Shown: piece after piece, positions 43,918 through 52,297 of the stretch
How the letters are laid out: every line of letters starts with the position of its first letter
Numbering within the stretch: position 1 is the first letter of the stretch
Origin: an uncultured Collinsella sp.
Lineage (GTDB): Bacteria > Actinomycetota > Coriobacteriia > Coriobacteriales > Coriobacteriaceae
Assembly: GCA_902464035.1 (NCBI GenBank)
Contig: CABQHT010000001.1
Coordinates: 25,666 to 89,665, forward strand
Reading direction: 5' to 3'
Length of the DNA stretch: 64,000 bases
Position numbers and translations under genes: made by a program
Notes under the pieces: generated by a model
What the model was told of the DNA's origin: nothing
Seen by the model: only the letters and a program-made list of their open reading frames with translations
Database searches by the model: none

Positions 43918-44709
43918 ATGCCCACACCTTCCACTGCACGCATGCACGACTTCGAGGTCGTCTCGAACCGGGAGATCGCCGACGGCATCTTCTCGCTCGT
44001 CATCTCGGCCCCCAAGCTTGCAAGTGCGCTCAAGCCCGGTCAGTTTGTGAACATCGCCGTCCCCGGCGATGCGTCTTCTCTGCTTCGTGTGCCCTTGAGT
44101 TTCTACCGCGCCGACGTCGAGGCCGGCACCGTCGAGCTGTGGTACGCCGTCGTGGGCGACGATACCCGCCGTTTGTCCCAGATGGGCCCTGGCTCCACCT
44201 CTAACCTGTTGGGCCCCGGTGGCCGTGGCTGGATGGTACCCGAGGGCACCAGGAAGGCACTGCTCGTCGCCGGTGGCATCGGCGTTCCGCCTGTGCTGTG
44301 TCTTGCCGGCATGCTTGCCGAGCAGGGTGTTGATGTGGACGTGTGCCTGGGCTTCGGCACCGCTTCCAAAGTCGTGGGTGTCGATGAGTTCCGTGCGCTG
44401 GGCGCCACGGTTAACGTGTGCACCGACGACGGTTCGCTCGGCACGCACGGTTTTTGCACCGATCCGGCAGCCGAGCTGCTTGGAGAGGGCGGCTACGACT
44501 ACGTCGCCAGCTGCGGCCCCGCCGTCATGATGAAGAAGGTCGCCGCCGCTGCCGCCGAGGCCGGTGTGTACTGCGAGGTGTCGCTCGAGCGTATGATGAG
44601 CTGTGGCTTTGGCGCCTGCAACACCTGCAATGTCGAGACGGTCGACGGTATGAAGGGTGCTTGTATGTGCGGCCCCGTGTTCGATGCTTCCAAGGTGGTG
44701 GTCTTCTAG
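43918..44709 (+). CDS. pyrK: Dihydroorotate dehydrogenase electron-transfer subunit
   Basis: 263 residues from ATG at 43918. FAD-binding LRVPLSFYRAD (RxxS/T-type), NAD-binding LLVAGGIGVPPVLCLAG (about 115-131) and a C-terminal [2Fe-2S] site with CGFGACNTCNVETVDG and a fourth Cys in GACMCGP. PyrK passes electrons from PyrD to NAD+. The gene directly precedes pyrD with overlapping stop and start, as in Firmicutes. Confidence 0.95.
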   Translation: MPTPSTARMHDFEVVSNREIADGIFSLVISAPKLASALKPGQFVNIAVPGDASSLLRVPLSFYRADVEAGTVELWYAVVGDDTRRLSQMGPGSTSNLLGPGGRGWMVPEGTRKALLVAGGIGVPPVLCLAGMLAEQGVDVDVCLGFGTASKVVGVDEFRALGATVNVCTDDGSLGTHGFCTDPAAELLGEGGYDYVASCGPAVMMKKVAAAAAEAGVYCEVSLERMMSCGFGACNTCNVETVDGMKGACMCGPVFDASKVVVF

Positions 44710-45632
44710 TGGGTACCGTGAACATGGCCGTCGATTTCGGCGGCGTCAAGATGCAGAACCCCATTAACACCGCAGCCGGTACCTTTGGCTACGGTTGGCA
44801 GTTCCAGAACTTCTTTGATGTTTCCCAGCTGGGTGCCATTACCACCAAGGGCTGTGCCGCCGAGCCCTGGCCCGGCAATCCCGCGCCCCGCATGGCCGAG
44901 ATTCCCGGCGGTATGATCAACTCCGTGGGTCTTCAGAACCCCGGCGTGGCCGCCTTTGCCCGCGAGTCCGGTCCGTGGCTCGAACAGCTGTCCAAGGACG
45001 GCTGCCAGGTCATCTGTCAGGTTGCCGGTCACTCCGTTGACGAGTTTGTCCGCGCACTCGAGATGTATGTCGAGCTGTGCCCCTGGGCTGCCGGCTACGA
45101 GATCAACGTGAGCTGCCCTAATATCGCCGCCGGCGGTGCCGCCATGGGCTCCACGCCCGAGGGCGCCTCTTCCGTTATGGCTGCTTGCCGCAAGGTGACC
45201 GATAAGCCGCTGTTCGTGAAGATGGCGCCGGTCAACGTCGCCGAGATCGCCAAGGCCCTCGAGGCTGCCGGCGCCGACGGCCTTTCGGTCATCAACTCCA
45301 TCCAGGGCATGGCCATCGACGTCCATACCCGCAAGTCCCGCGTGGCCAAGCCCAAGGGCGGCCTTTCGGGCCCGCTGTGCCACCACATCGCCGTGCGCAT
45401 GGTCTGGGAGGTTGCCCAGGCCGTCGATATCCCCATCAACGGTGTCGGCGGTGTCATGACTGGCGAGGATGCGGCTGAGTTTATCCTGGCCGGCGCCACC
45501 TGCGTGTCGGTCGGCATGGCCAACTTCGTCGATCCGTGCGCTTCGCTTAAGATCGCGCATGAGCTCGAGGCCTGGGCCGAGTCCCAGGGCGTAAAGGACA
45601 TCAACGAGCTGGTGGGTGCTTTCGAATGCTAG
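44709..45632 (+). CDS. pyrD: Dihydroorotate dehydrogenase B, catalytic subunit
   Basis: 307 residues if it starts at GTG 44709, overlapping pyrK's TAG by one base; GTG 44718 or ATG 44724 (MAVDFGGVKMQNP) fit the family length as well. Class 1B features: INTAAGTFGYG, NVSCPNIAAGG with the catalytic Cys replaced region nearby, and GVGGVMTGEDAAEFILAGA at the FMN phosphate site. NAD-linked through PyrK. Overlaps pyrF by seven bases. Confidence 0.94.
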   Translation: MGTVNMAVDFGGVKMQNPINTAAGTFGYGWQFQNFFDVSQLGAITTKGCAAEPWPGNPAPRMAEIPGGMINSVGLQNPGVAAFARESGPWLEQLSKDGCQVICQVAGHSVDEFVRALEMYVELCPWAAGYEINVSCPNIAAGGAAMGSTPEGASSVMAACRKVTDKPLFVKMAPVNVAEIAKALEAAGADGLSVINSIQGMAIDVHTRKSRVAKPKGGLSGPLCHHIAVRMVWEVAQAVDIPINGVGGVMTGEDAAEFILAGATCVSVGMANFVDPCASLKIAHELEAWAESQGVKDINELVGAFEC

Positions 45633-46342
45633 AGAATGATGCCCGCGACCGTGTTATCGTCGCCCTCGACTGCGACCGTGAGCGCGCGCTCGAGCTCGCC
45701 CACGAGCTTTCGGGCCATGCCGCCTGGCTCAAGGTCGGCATGACGCTCTATTACGCTGAGGGTCCCCAGATCGTCAAGACCTTTAAGGACCTTGGCTTTA
45801 AGGTCTTCCTCGACCTTAAGTTCTATGACATTCCGCATCAGGTGCGCGGCGCTGCCCGCTCGGCCTCGCTTGCCGGTGCCGACCTGCTTTCGGTCCACGG
45901 CCTGGGCTCGGGTGCTATGCTCGCTGCCTGCCGCGAGGGTGCCGAGGAGGCGCGTGAGGACCGCGCCAAACTCGTCGCCATCACCGTGCTCACGAGCATG
46001 AATCAGGATGCCTTGAGCGAGATCGGCGTCGAGTCGCCCGTGGCCGAGGAGGCCGCCCGCTTGGCAAAGCTTGCTCAGGCCAACGGCATCGATGGCATCG
46101 TGTGCTCACCGATGGAGGCTCACGACATGCGTGAGCTGCTGGGCCCCGATGCGCTGATTGTGACCCCGGGCGTGCGTCCGGTTGGTGCTGCGCTGGGTGA
46201 CCAGTCCCGCGTGGCGACGCCTTCCCAGGCTATCGAGCGTGGCGCAAGCCACATTGTGGTGGGCCGTCCCATCACCGGTGCCGACGATCCGGTTGCCGCC
46301 TTTGACGCCATCGTCGCCGAGCTGGTCGATAACGTCGCGTAA
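45626..46342 (+). CDS. pyrF: Orotidine 5'-phosphate decarboxylase
   Basis: 238 residues, starting inside the end of pyrD. The catalytic Lys-Asp tetrad is in FLDLKFYDIPHQV (about 58-70), and VTPGVRPVG and VVGRPITGADDP complete the phosphate-binding loops. Last step to UMP. The operon has pyrR, B, C, K, D and F, but no pyrE or carAB, which must lie elsewhere. Confidence 0.96.
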   Translation: MLENDARDRVIVALDCDRERALELAHELSGHAAWLKVGMTLYYAEGPQIVKTFKDLGFKVFLDLKFYDIPHQVRGAARSASLAGADLLSVHGLGSGAMLAACREGAEEAREDRAKLVAITVLTSMNQDALSEIGVESPVAEEAARLAKLAQANGIDGIVCSPMEAHDMRELLGPDALIVTPGVRPVGAALGDQSRVATPSQAIERGASHIVVGRPITGADDPVAAFDAIVAELVDNVA

Positions 46343-46387
46343 AAGATTCCCCTAAGTCACCACTTTTGGGTCTCATTAGCACAAAAT

Positions 46388-46445
46388 AGCCCCTGTGCCT
46401 GCGTAAACTTTCCCATCCTTTGTGTGGAATCGCAGGTCAGGGGCT
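46388..46445 (+). terminator. Long hairpin after pyrF
   Basis: AGCCCCTG-TG-CCTGCG (46388-46403) pairs with CGCAGG-T-CAGGGGCT (46431-46445), 14 pairs around a 27-base loop. T-content after it is low (TAACTTTGGG), so it may be a weak terminator or an mRNA end structure. Confidence 0.6.
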
Positions 46446-46508
46446 TAACTTTGGGCGCAGTATATTGCACTTTTTGCGGGTATCGTCTAACCTATGGAGC
46501 CGCGATTA

Positions 46509-46540
46509 GGCATTTTGTACGTTCTACGTGCTAAAATGCC
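46509..46540 (+). promoter_or_regulatory. mihF promoter with overlapping palindrome
   Basis: TGC then TAAAAT (46532-46537) is an extended -10. It is overlapped by the inverted repeat GGCATTTT (46509-46516) / AAAATGCC (46533-46540), partly extended inward by GTACG/CGTGCT. A protein bound here would block the promoter. Confidence 0.5.
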
Positions 46541-46581
46541 AATTATTGAATCAGATATAACCCAACTATTTGGAGGTACGA

Positions 46582-46890
46582 ATGGCACTCCCTCAGCTTA
46601 CCGACGAGCAGCGCAAGCAGGCTCTTGAGAAGGCTGCTGCCGCACGTCACGCCCGCGCTGAGCTTCGCGAGCAGATCAAGAAGGGCGAGAAGTCCCTCGA
46701 GTCCGTGCTCAACTCCGATGACCCCATCGCTTCCCGCATGAAGGTTTCCACCCTCATCGAGTCTCTCCCCGGTTATGGCAAGGCCAAGGCCGCCAAGATC
46801 ATGGAGGAGCTCGGTATCTCCGCTACCCGTCGCGTCCAGGGCCTCGGTGTCCGTCAGCGCGAGCAGCTCCTCGAGCAGCTGACCAAATAA
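46582..46890 (+). CDS. mihF: Integration host factor, actinobacterial type (mIHF)
   Basis: 102 residues from ATG at 46582 after GGAGGT. Mostly helical; the conserved core SLPGYGKAKAAKIMEELGIS (about 63-82) and RRVQGLGVRQREQLL match the mycobacterial/streptomycete mIHF that bends DNA and shapes the nucleoid. This family is known from Actinobacteria and supports the taxonomic call. Directly followed, without a gap, by gmk, the order seen in other actinobacteria. Confidence 0.93.
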   Translation: MALPQLTDEQRKQALEKAAAARHARAELREQIKKGEKSLESVLNSDDPIASRMKVSTLIESLPGYGKAKAAKIMEELGISATRRVQGLGVRQREQLLEQLTK

Positions 46891-47460
46891 GTGAGCGCTC
46901 AGGATTCCAAGCTCTTTGTGATTTCTGGACCGTCAGGCGCAGGCAAGGGTACGCTCGTCACTCGTGTGCGCGAGCGCCGCTCGAACCTGGGTCTGACGGT
47001 TTCGGCTACCACGCGAGCACCACGCAAAGGTGAGGTCGACGGCGTCAACTACTTTTTTCTGACGCGCGAGGAGTTCGACCGCCGCGTGGCAAACGGTGAG
47101 TTTGTTGAGTGGGCCGAGGTCCACGGTAACTGCTACGGCACGTTGGTGAGCGAGGTCACATCCAAGCTCGCCTCGGGCTCGTCTCTGATTTTGGAGATCG
47201 ATGTCCAGGGCGCCCTGCAGGTGAAGGAGCGTTTCCCCGAGGCCGTGCTGATCTTTATCAAGCCGCCTTCGCTTGAGGTGCTCCGCGAGCGTCTAGTCGG
47301 TCGCGGTACCGAGACGCCCGAGACGATTGAGCTGCGTATGGCAAACGCCGCCGATGAGCTTGCCCTTGCCGACCGCTACGACGACGTCGTGGTGAATGAC
47401 GATCTCGACCGCGCGACCGATGAGCTCGTTCGCGTTCTCGATATGCATGAAAGGATCTGA
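46891..47460 (+). CDS. gmk: Guanylate kinase
   Basis: 189 residues from GTG at 46891, immediately after mihF. P-loop ISGPSGAGKGTL (about 11-22), GMP-binding SATTRAPRKGEVDGVNYFF (about 38-56) and LEIDVQGALQV. Phosphorylates GMP to GDP. Its length is typical. rpoZ starts five bases after the stop, linking nucleotide supply with transcription as in many bacteria. Confidence 0.96.
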   Translation: MSAQDSKLFVISGPSGAGKGTLVTRVRERRSNLGLTVSATTRAPRKGEVDGVNYFFLTREEFDRRVANGEFVEWAEVHGNCYGTLVSEVTSKLASGSSLILEIDVQGALQVKERFPEAVLIFIKPPSLEVLRERLVGRGTETPETIELRMANAADELALADRYDDVVVNDDLDRATDELVRVLDMHERI

Positions 47461-47465
47461 GGTCC

Positions 47466-47747
47466 GTGTCCGTTGTAAAGCCTTGCATTGACGATCTTCT
47501 GGAGAAGACCGATCACAACCGCTTCCTGCTCGCTTCGCTTGCCTCCAAGCGCGCCTGCGATATCAATAGCATGCTGCGTGGCCAGCACAACCGCGTGCTT
47601 GCCGTCCAGGATGTCGATGACATCACCATCGGGCTTTCCGGTGCCGATACCATCTCGATGGCTATGGACGAGATTGTCGACGGCGACATCTCTTACGACG
47701 AGGCCCGTTACGAGAAGGCGCTCGGCCACAAGGTTGCTGAAGCCTAA
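47466..47747 (+). CDS. rpoZ: RNA polymerase omega subunit
   Basis: 93 residues from GTG at 47466. Core SLASKRACDINSMLRGQ matches the family's conserved ARQIN-type helix, with DDITIGLSGAD and ISYDEARYEKALGHK after it. Omega stabilises the beta-prime subunit and takes part in (p)ppGpp binding in some species. Located between gmk and thiI; the usual coaBC/priA/metK neighbours are absent here. Confidence 0.88.
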   Translation: MSVVKPCIDDLLEKTDHNRFLLASLASKRACDINSMLRGQHNRVLAVQDVDDITIGLSGADTISMAMDEIVDGDISYDEARYEKALGHKVAEA

Positions 47748-48992
47748 ATGGCGGCTCGTGTCTGCCTAGTCCACTATCACGAGGTTGGGCTGAAGGGCAA
47801 GAACCGCGCACATTTTGAGCATATCCTCATGGATAACATCAAGGCGGCCTTGGCCGCCTTTTCCGTGAACGCCGTGTCTCGAATTTCCGGTTATATCCTC
47901 GTGACCTTTAACGAGCATCAGGCCGACGAGGCGGCGCGTGTCATTCGCACCGTTCCCGGCGTTGCCCGTGTGTCTTTGGCGTATCACACCAACCGCGACC
48001 CGCAGGAGTACTGCGCCGCCGCCGTAAAGGCGCTGCGCGAGTTTGGTTCCTTCGATTCGTTTAAGGTGCACGCCAAGCGCTCCAATACCGACTATGAGCT
48101 CACCTCGATCGATATCAATCGTCAGGTGGGCGAGGTACTGTGTGAGGCCTTCCCCGATAAAAAGGTTCAAATGCACGACCCCGATGCGATGGTGCACGTA
48201 CTGGTGGTCCAGGGTAGCGTTTATGTGTACGCGCGCTCCGAGCGCGGCGTGGGCGGTCTGCCGGTGGGTTCTGCCGGCAAGGTCGTGACGCTGCTGTCGT
48301 CGGGTATCGATTCTCCGGTGGCGACCTGGATGCTCGCGCGTCGCGGCGCGGTGTGCGTGCCGGTGCATTTCTCCGGTCGTCCGCAGACGCCCGACACGAG
48401 TGAATACCTGGTGCAGGACATCATCCGTGCGCTTGAGCCGGGTGTCCAGATCGGCCGCCTGTACGTGGTGCCGTTTGGCGACTGCCAGCGTGAGATTTCG
48501 GTCACCTGTCCCAGCAACCTGCGCGTGATCATGTATCGCCGCATTATGTATTCGGTTGCTGAGCGCATTGCACACATCGAGGGTGCCAGGGCCATCGTTA
48601 CGGGCGAATCGCTTGGGCAGGTTGCCTCCCAAACGCTTGAGAACATCATGGCCGTCAACGAGGCCGTGAAGATTCCCGTGTTCCGTCCGTTGATCGGTTC
48701 GGACAAGCAGGAGATCATCGCGCGTGCCGAGGAGATCGGTACGTTCGATATCTCGACTGAGGCCGCTCCCGACTGCTGCACGTTGTTTATGCCGCGCCGT
48801 CCCGAGACGCACGCTAAACTCGATGCCGTGCATGAGGCCTGGGAGTTGTTCGATCATGAGGAGATGATCGAGCGCCTGCTCAAGCAGACCGAGTACATCG
48901 ACTTCGAGAGCAACACGTATAAGGCCCCTAAGACCTTAAAACGCAAACATTCGGAGCTTGCTCCGCGTGAGATTTACCAAGATCACGAGTAA
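47748..48992 (+). CDS. thiI: tRNA 4-thiouridine synthase ThiI
   Basis: 414 residues starting directly after rpoZ. Ferredoxin-like/THUMP N-terminus (LVHYHEVGLKGKNRAHFE), PP-loop SSGIDSPVATWML (about 184-196) and the AdMET domain with EAAPDCCTLFMP. No rhodanese extension, so a separate sulfur carrier is expected, as in Gram-positive ThiI. Thiolates U8 of tRNA, a near-UV sensor, and may support thiamine synthesis. A terminator follows. Confidence 0.94.
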   Translation: MAARVCLVHYHEVGLKGKNRAHFEHILMDNIKAALAAFSVNAVSRISGYILVTFNEHQADEAARVIRTVPGVARVSLAYHTNRDPQEYCAAAVKALREFGSFDSFKVHAKRSNTDYELTSIDINRQVGEVLCEAFPDKKVQMHDPDAMVHVLVVQGSVYVYARSERGVGGLPVGSAGKVVTLLSSGIDSPVATWMLARRGAVCVPVHFSGRPQTPDTSEYLVQDIIRALEPGVQIGRLYVVPFGDCQREISVTCPSNLRVIMYRRIMYSVAERIAHIEGARAIVTGESLGQVASQTLENIMAVNEAVKIPVFRPLIGSDKQEIIARAEEIGTFDISTEAAPDCCTLFMPRRPETHAKLDAVHEAWELFDHEEMIERLLKQTEYIDFESNTYKAPKTLKRKHSELAPREIYQDHE

Positions 48993-49003
48993 ATTTGTGT
49001 ATA

Positions 49004-49035
49004 GACCGACGATGCGCCTGTATCGTCGGTCTTTT
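49004..49035 (+). terminator. Terminator after thiI
   Basis: GACCGACGAT (49004-49013) and ATCGTCGGTC (49022-49031) pair perfectly, followed by TTTTGG. Confidence 0.9.
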
Positions 49036-49113
49036 GGTATCTGGGCAAATGATGCCAAGATGTTCATTCGCTGACGTGTGTCTGAATAAATGGACATTTT
49101 TTCGCAAGGTTTA

Positions 49114-49130
49114 GGTCAGCTTTTGGTTTG
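49114..49130 (+). promoter_or_regulatory. Candidate competence-operon box, copy 2 (before comEA-comEC)
   Basis: GGTCAGCTTTTGGTTTG, identical to 20722-20738, 92 bases before the comEA start codon. It lies downstream of the thiI terminator, so it should mark the comEA promoter region. Confidence 0.5.
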
Positions 49131-49205
49131 ACCGCGAAAACTGGTGTGGACGTGCGGAAGCTGCGGCGTTCGTTTCCTGACACGATGGTGTTGGGAGGTT
49201 TTGCT

Positions 49206-49919
49206 ATGGCGCAGCGCGAACAACACGAACGAGTCAAAAAGATGGACCGCTGGGCGGGCAAACTGCTCGGTCATAAGGCAGTGGTGATGGCGATACTGGT
49301 CGTCATTGCGATGGCGAGTGGACTGGCAATGGCGAACTTTGGCGGCGGTGCCGGCGGTGTGTCGTTTGAGCGCACTGATGGTTCGGGCACGTTAGTGGAG
49401 CCGGGATCCGGCGATGCTTCGAGTGGAAAGACATCTGAAGGCTCTTCGCCTAAGGCGTCTGCCGCGGCAGAGGTCTATGTCGATGTTGATGGCGCCGTGG
49501 TGTCACCCGGTGTATATCGCCTCAAAGACGGGGCGCGGGTGGCTCAGGCGATTGATGCCGCCGGCGGGCTGGCGCCCGAAGCAGACGTTACGGGGCTTAA
49601 TCGTGCATCCAAGGTCACTGATGGACAAAAAATTCACGTTTCAACGGTAGGGGAGCAGCAGGCGTCCATTGCGGAAGCCGGTGTTGATGGTGGGACTTCC
49701 GCATCATCAGGCGTCGGTGGCGCAACAGGCCTAGTAAACATTAATACGGCAAGCTCGGCAGAGCTGCAGACGCTCTCGGGAATCGGTCCCTCAATGGCAC
49801 AGTCGATTATCGATGAGCGGACAAAGAACGGTGCTTTTGCTTCGGTTGACGATCTGATGCGCGTGTCGGGAATCGGCGAGAAGAAGCTTGCCAAAATCAA
49901 AGATTGCATCTGCGTATGA
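49206..49919 (+). CDS. comEA: Competence protein ComEA, membrane DNA receptor
   Basis: 237 residues from ATG at 49206, seven bases after GGGAGG. One N-terminal transmembrane segment (about 27-45, MAILVVIAMASGLAMANF), a Ser/Gly-rich linker, an SLBB domain (VYVDVDGAVVSPGVYRLKDG, about 96-115) and two helix-hairpin-helix motifs at the end (VNINTASSAELQTLSGIGPS; LMRVSGIGEKKLAKI). ComEA binds double-stranded DNA outside the membrane and hands it to ComEC. Its stop overlaps comEC's start as ATGA. Confidence 0.95.
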   Translation: MAQREQHERVKKMDRWAGKLLGHKAVVMAILVVIAMASGLAMANFGGGAGGVSFERTDGSGTLVEPGSGDASSGKTSEGSSPKASAAAEVYVDVDGAVVSPGVYRLKDGARVAQAIDAAGGLAPEADVTGLNRASKVTDGQKIHVSTVGEQQASIAEAGVDGGTSASSGVGGATGLVNINTASSAELQTLSGIGPSMAQSIIDERTKNGAFASVDDLMRVSGIGEKKLAKIKDCICV

Positions 49920-52219
49920 GTACGACCGAGCGAGAGCACGTGATGCCTCCGCGGCCCCTGATTCCGTGGACGATGGCCCTGTGTGCCGGCATGTGCGTGA
50001 GCTGCGCCTTGGTGCTCAGCATAGCCGCTGATGTGCTGCTGAGGGAGCGGGCGACGGCGGTCGGGCCGCTATGGGCCATTCCCGTTGCGGCGGCGGTTTT
50101 CGTTGTGCTGGCTCACTCTTGTGCGCGGCTTGCCCCTTTGAAGCGGTGGCTGTATGCCGCGTACGTCGGTCTCGTGGCGGGAGCGGTCGTCTCGGCGTGG
50201 TGGGCTGTGGGTGCGCTCAGCGCCTCGAAGGCGCTCGACGGTCGAGCGGCAAGCGGCCTCGAGTTTGTCGTGCAGGGTGATCCATCCATAAACGACGACG
50301 TGTATTCCTATATCTGCGAGGCACGCGCGGACGGTAAGAACTTGGCAACGGTTCGCCTATCGTGTGATCGTGAGCTCAAGGTCGGGGCGCACGTGCGTGT
50401 TATCGGTCGCGTTTCACGTTTTGAGGACGATGCATATGGACGATCGCGCGTGCTCCGAGGCGAGGTGCGCAAGGTTAAAGCCGTTCGAGTCGTGTCGGTC
50501 GATGAGGGCTCTCCGGTGCCGCTGCTTCGGCTGAGAAATGGGCTGCTTGCGTCCATCGCGCCTGCGACCGACCCGGCGCGTGCGCTCATAGCCGGTGTCG
50601 TCTGCGGTCGTTCGGCCGAGCTGCGCGCCCAGCCGGCGGGCGACTGGTTTTCGGTGACGGGAACGGCGCATCTTATCGCCGTCTCGGGCAGCCATTTGGC
50701 TATCGTGGGGTTTGTAATCGAGGGTGTATTGCAAAAGACTCGGTGCTCACGTGGTCTTCAGCGGGCGATATTGGCGATAACGCTTGTGGGCTATGCTGCC
50801 TTTACGGGCGCGTCTCCCTCGGCCGTGCGTGCGTGCTGCATGGTGTTCGTGACGCTTGTCGTAAACAGCGTGGGGCGTCGTCGGCATGGCCTTTCGGCAC
50901 TCTTCGTAACCATGTCCATCTTTGTGCTACTGCGGCCGACGGTGCTGTTCGAGATGGGCTTTCAACTCTCGTGTGCCAGCGTCTTAGCCATTCTGTGCTT
51001 TTGTCCCTATGCGACCTACGCTTTGGGTGAGCTAGGTGTGCCATCAGGCGTTGCCAGCGTGCTTTCCGTCACGCTGTGCTCACAACTGGCGACACTTCCC
51101 ATTACCATTCCTGCCTTCGGTACATTCTCGCTCATTGCTCCGTTGGCAAATGCGGTCCTCGGTCCGGTGGTGAGCGTACTGCTCGCTGTGTCGATCGTGC
51201 TGGTTCCCTTTTCGTTCGTGGCACCGTTGCGGACTTGGGCGCTCGTTGTGCCCATGATTGCCGCCCGTTGCGCGCTGTTCTTCGAGCAACTGTTTGCCGC
51301 CGTGCCGGGTGCATACGTGAGCGTGCCGCCCGATAGCATGTGGATTTACCTAGTGCCGTGTTTTCTGGCGGTTCTGCTGGTCTGGTGGCCGCGTCCCCGT
51401 GCACGTCCTATGGCGGTGGGGCTTACATGCCTGATGCTCTTGGCTGCGATTCCGTACGTCTATTGGGATCGATTCGCTCCGCCTTCGGTGACGGTGCTCG
51501 ATGTGGGCCAGGCCGATGCGATTCTTATCCGCCAGGGCGGCGCAGTTGCACTTGTCGACTGCGGACTCGACGAGCGCGTGGTGGCGGCGTTGGTTCGCAA
51601 TAACGTGCACCATATCGACGCCGTCTTTGTGACGCATTGGGATGAGGACCACTGGGGTGGTCTGCCTGCCGTGCTCGAACAGTTTTCGGTCGGAACGATT
51701 GCCGTGGCCGCGGATGCGCTGGAGGATGCTCCTGCCGAGGTATTGAACCGACCTGGCGTGGAGTATCGGCAGGTGCGCCGTGGGGATATGGTCGACATCG
51801 GCTCATTTTGCGCCCGCGTGATGTGGCCATTCGAGTCCGTGGATGGCGAGGGAAATGAGGACTCGCTTGTCCTTCTGCTCTCTTATGTTCAGGAAGGCAA
51901 GGGCCTGCGCATACTCCTCACCGGTGATGCCGAGCTCGACCAAGAACGGGAATTCGTGCAGGAGGTGGGGGATATCGATGTCCTTAAACTTGGGCATCAC
52001 GGCTCCAAGGTTTCAGTCGATGGTGAGTTGCTGGACATCCTGAAGCCCGAGCTTTCTCTCGCATGCGCCGGTGAGGGGAATCGATACGGCCATCCGTCCG
52101 ATGCCTGCATCGATGCCGTTAAGGAAGCGGGTGGTGTGTTCGCGTGTACCATCGAACACGGCGACATTACCGTCACACCGACTGCGAATGGCTTTGCGAT
52201 GCGATGCCAGCGACCGTGA
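49916..52219 (+). CDS. comEC: DNA-uptake channel ComEC/Rec2
   Basis: 767 residues from ATG at 49916 overlapping comEA; ATG 49943 is an alternative. Two or three N-terminal helices, a periplasm-facing OB-like region (about 100-200), the Competence membrane core with many helices (about 215-510, including HLIAVSGSHLAIVGF) and a C-terminal metallo-beta-lactamase-like domain (about 530-760) with VTHWDEDHWGG and KLGHHGSKVS. It transports one DNA strand into the cytoplasm; the lactamase-like part may degrade the other. The frame is intact. Confidence 0.95.
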   Translation: MSTTEREHVMPPRPLIPWTMALCAGMCVSCALVLSIAADVLLRERATAVGPLWAIPVAAAVFVVLAHSCARLAPLKRWLYAAYVGLVAGAVVSAWWAVGALSASKALDGRAASGLEFVVQGDPSINDDVYSYICEARADGKNLATVRLSCDRELKVGAHVRVIGRVSRFEDDAYGRSRVLRGEVRKVKAVRVVSVDEGSPVPLLRLRNGLLASIAPATDPARALIAGVVCGRSAELRAQPAGDWFSVTGTAHLIAVSGSHLAIVGFVIEGVLQKTRCSRGLQRAILAITLVGYAAFTGASPSAVRACCMVFVTLVVNSVGRRRHGLSALFVTMSIFVLLRPTVLFEMGFQLSCASVLAILCFCPYATYALGELGVPSGVASVLSVTLCSQLATLPITIPAFGTFSLIAPLANAVLGPVVSVLLAVSIVLVPFSFVAPLRTWALVVPMIAARCALFFEQLFAAVPGAYVSVPPDSMWIYLVPCFLAVLLVWWPRPRARPMAVGLTCLMLLAAIPYVYWDRFAPPSVTVLDVGQADAILIRQGGAVALVDCGLDERVVAALVRNNVHHIDAVFVTHWDEDHWGGLPAVLEQFSVGTIAVAADALEDAPAEVLNRPGVEYRQVRRGDMVDIGSFCARVMWPFESVDGEGNEDSLVLLLSYVQEGKGLRILLTGDAELDQEREFVQEVGDIDVLKLGHHGSKVSVDGELLDILKPELSLACAGEGNRYGHPSDACIDAVKEAGGVFACTIEHGDITVTPTANGFAMRCQRP

Positions 52220-52227
52220 CGACGTCG

Positions 52228-52257
52228 TTGGCGTGTGGTGGGCCCCTGGGCTAGAAT
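52228..52257 (+). promoter_or_regulatory. Probable promoter of holA
   Basis: TTGGCG (52228-52233), an 18-base spacer and TAGAAT (52252-52257), between comEC and holA. Confidence 0.6.
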
Positions 52258-52297
52258 GGCACGGAACGAATACGAAGGCCTGCGGGAGGGGAGCGCA

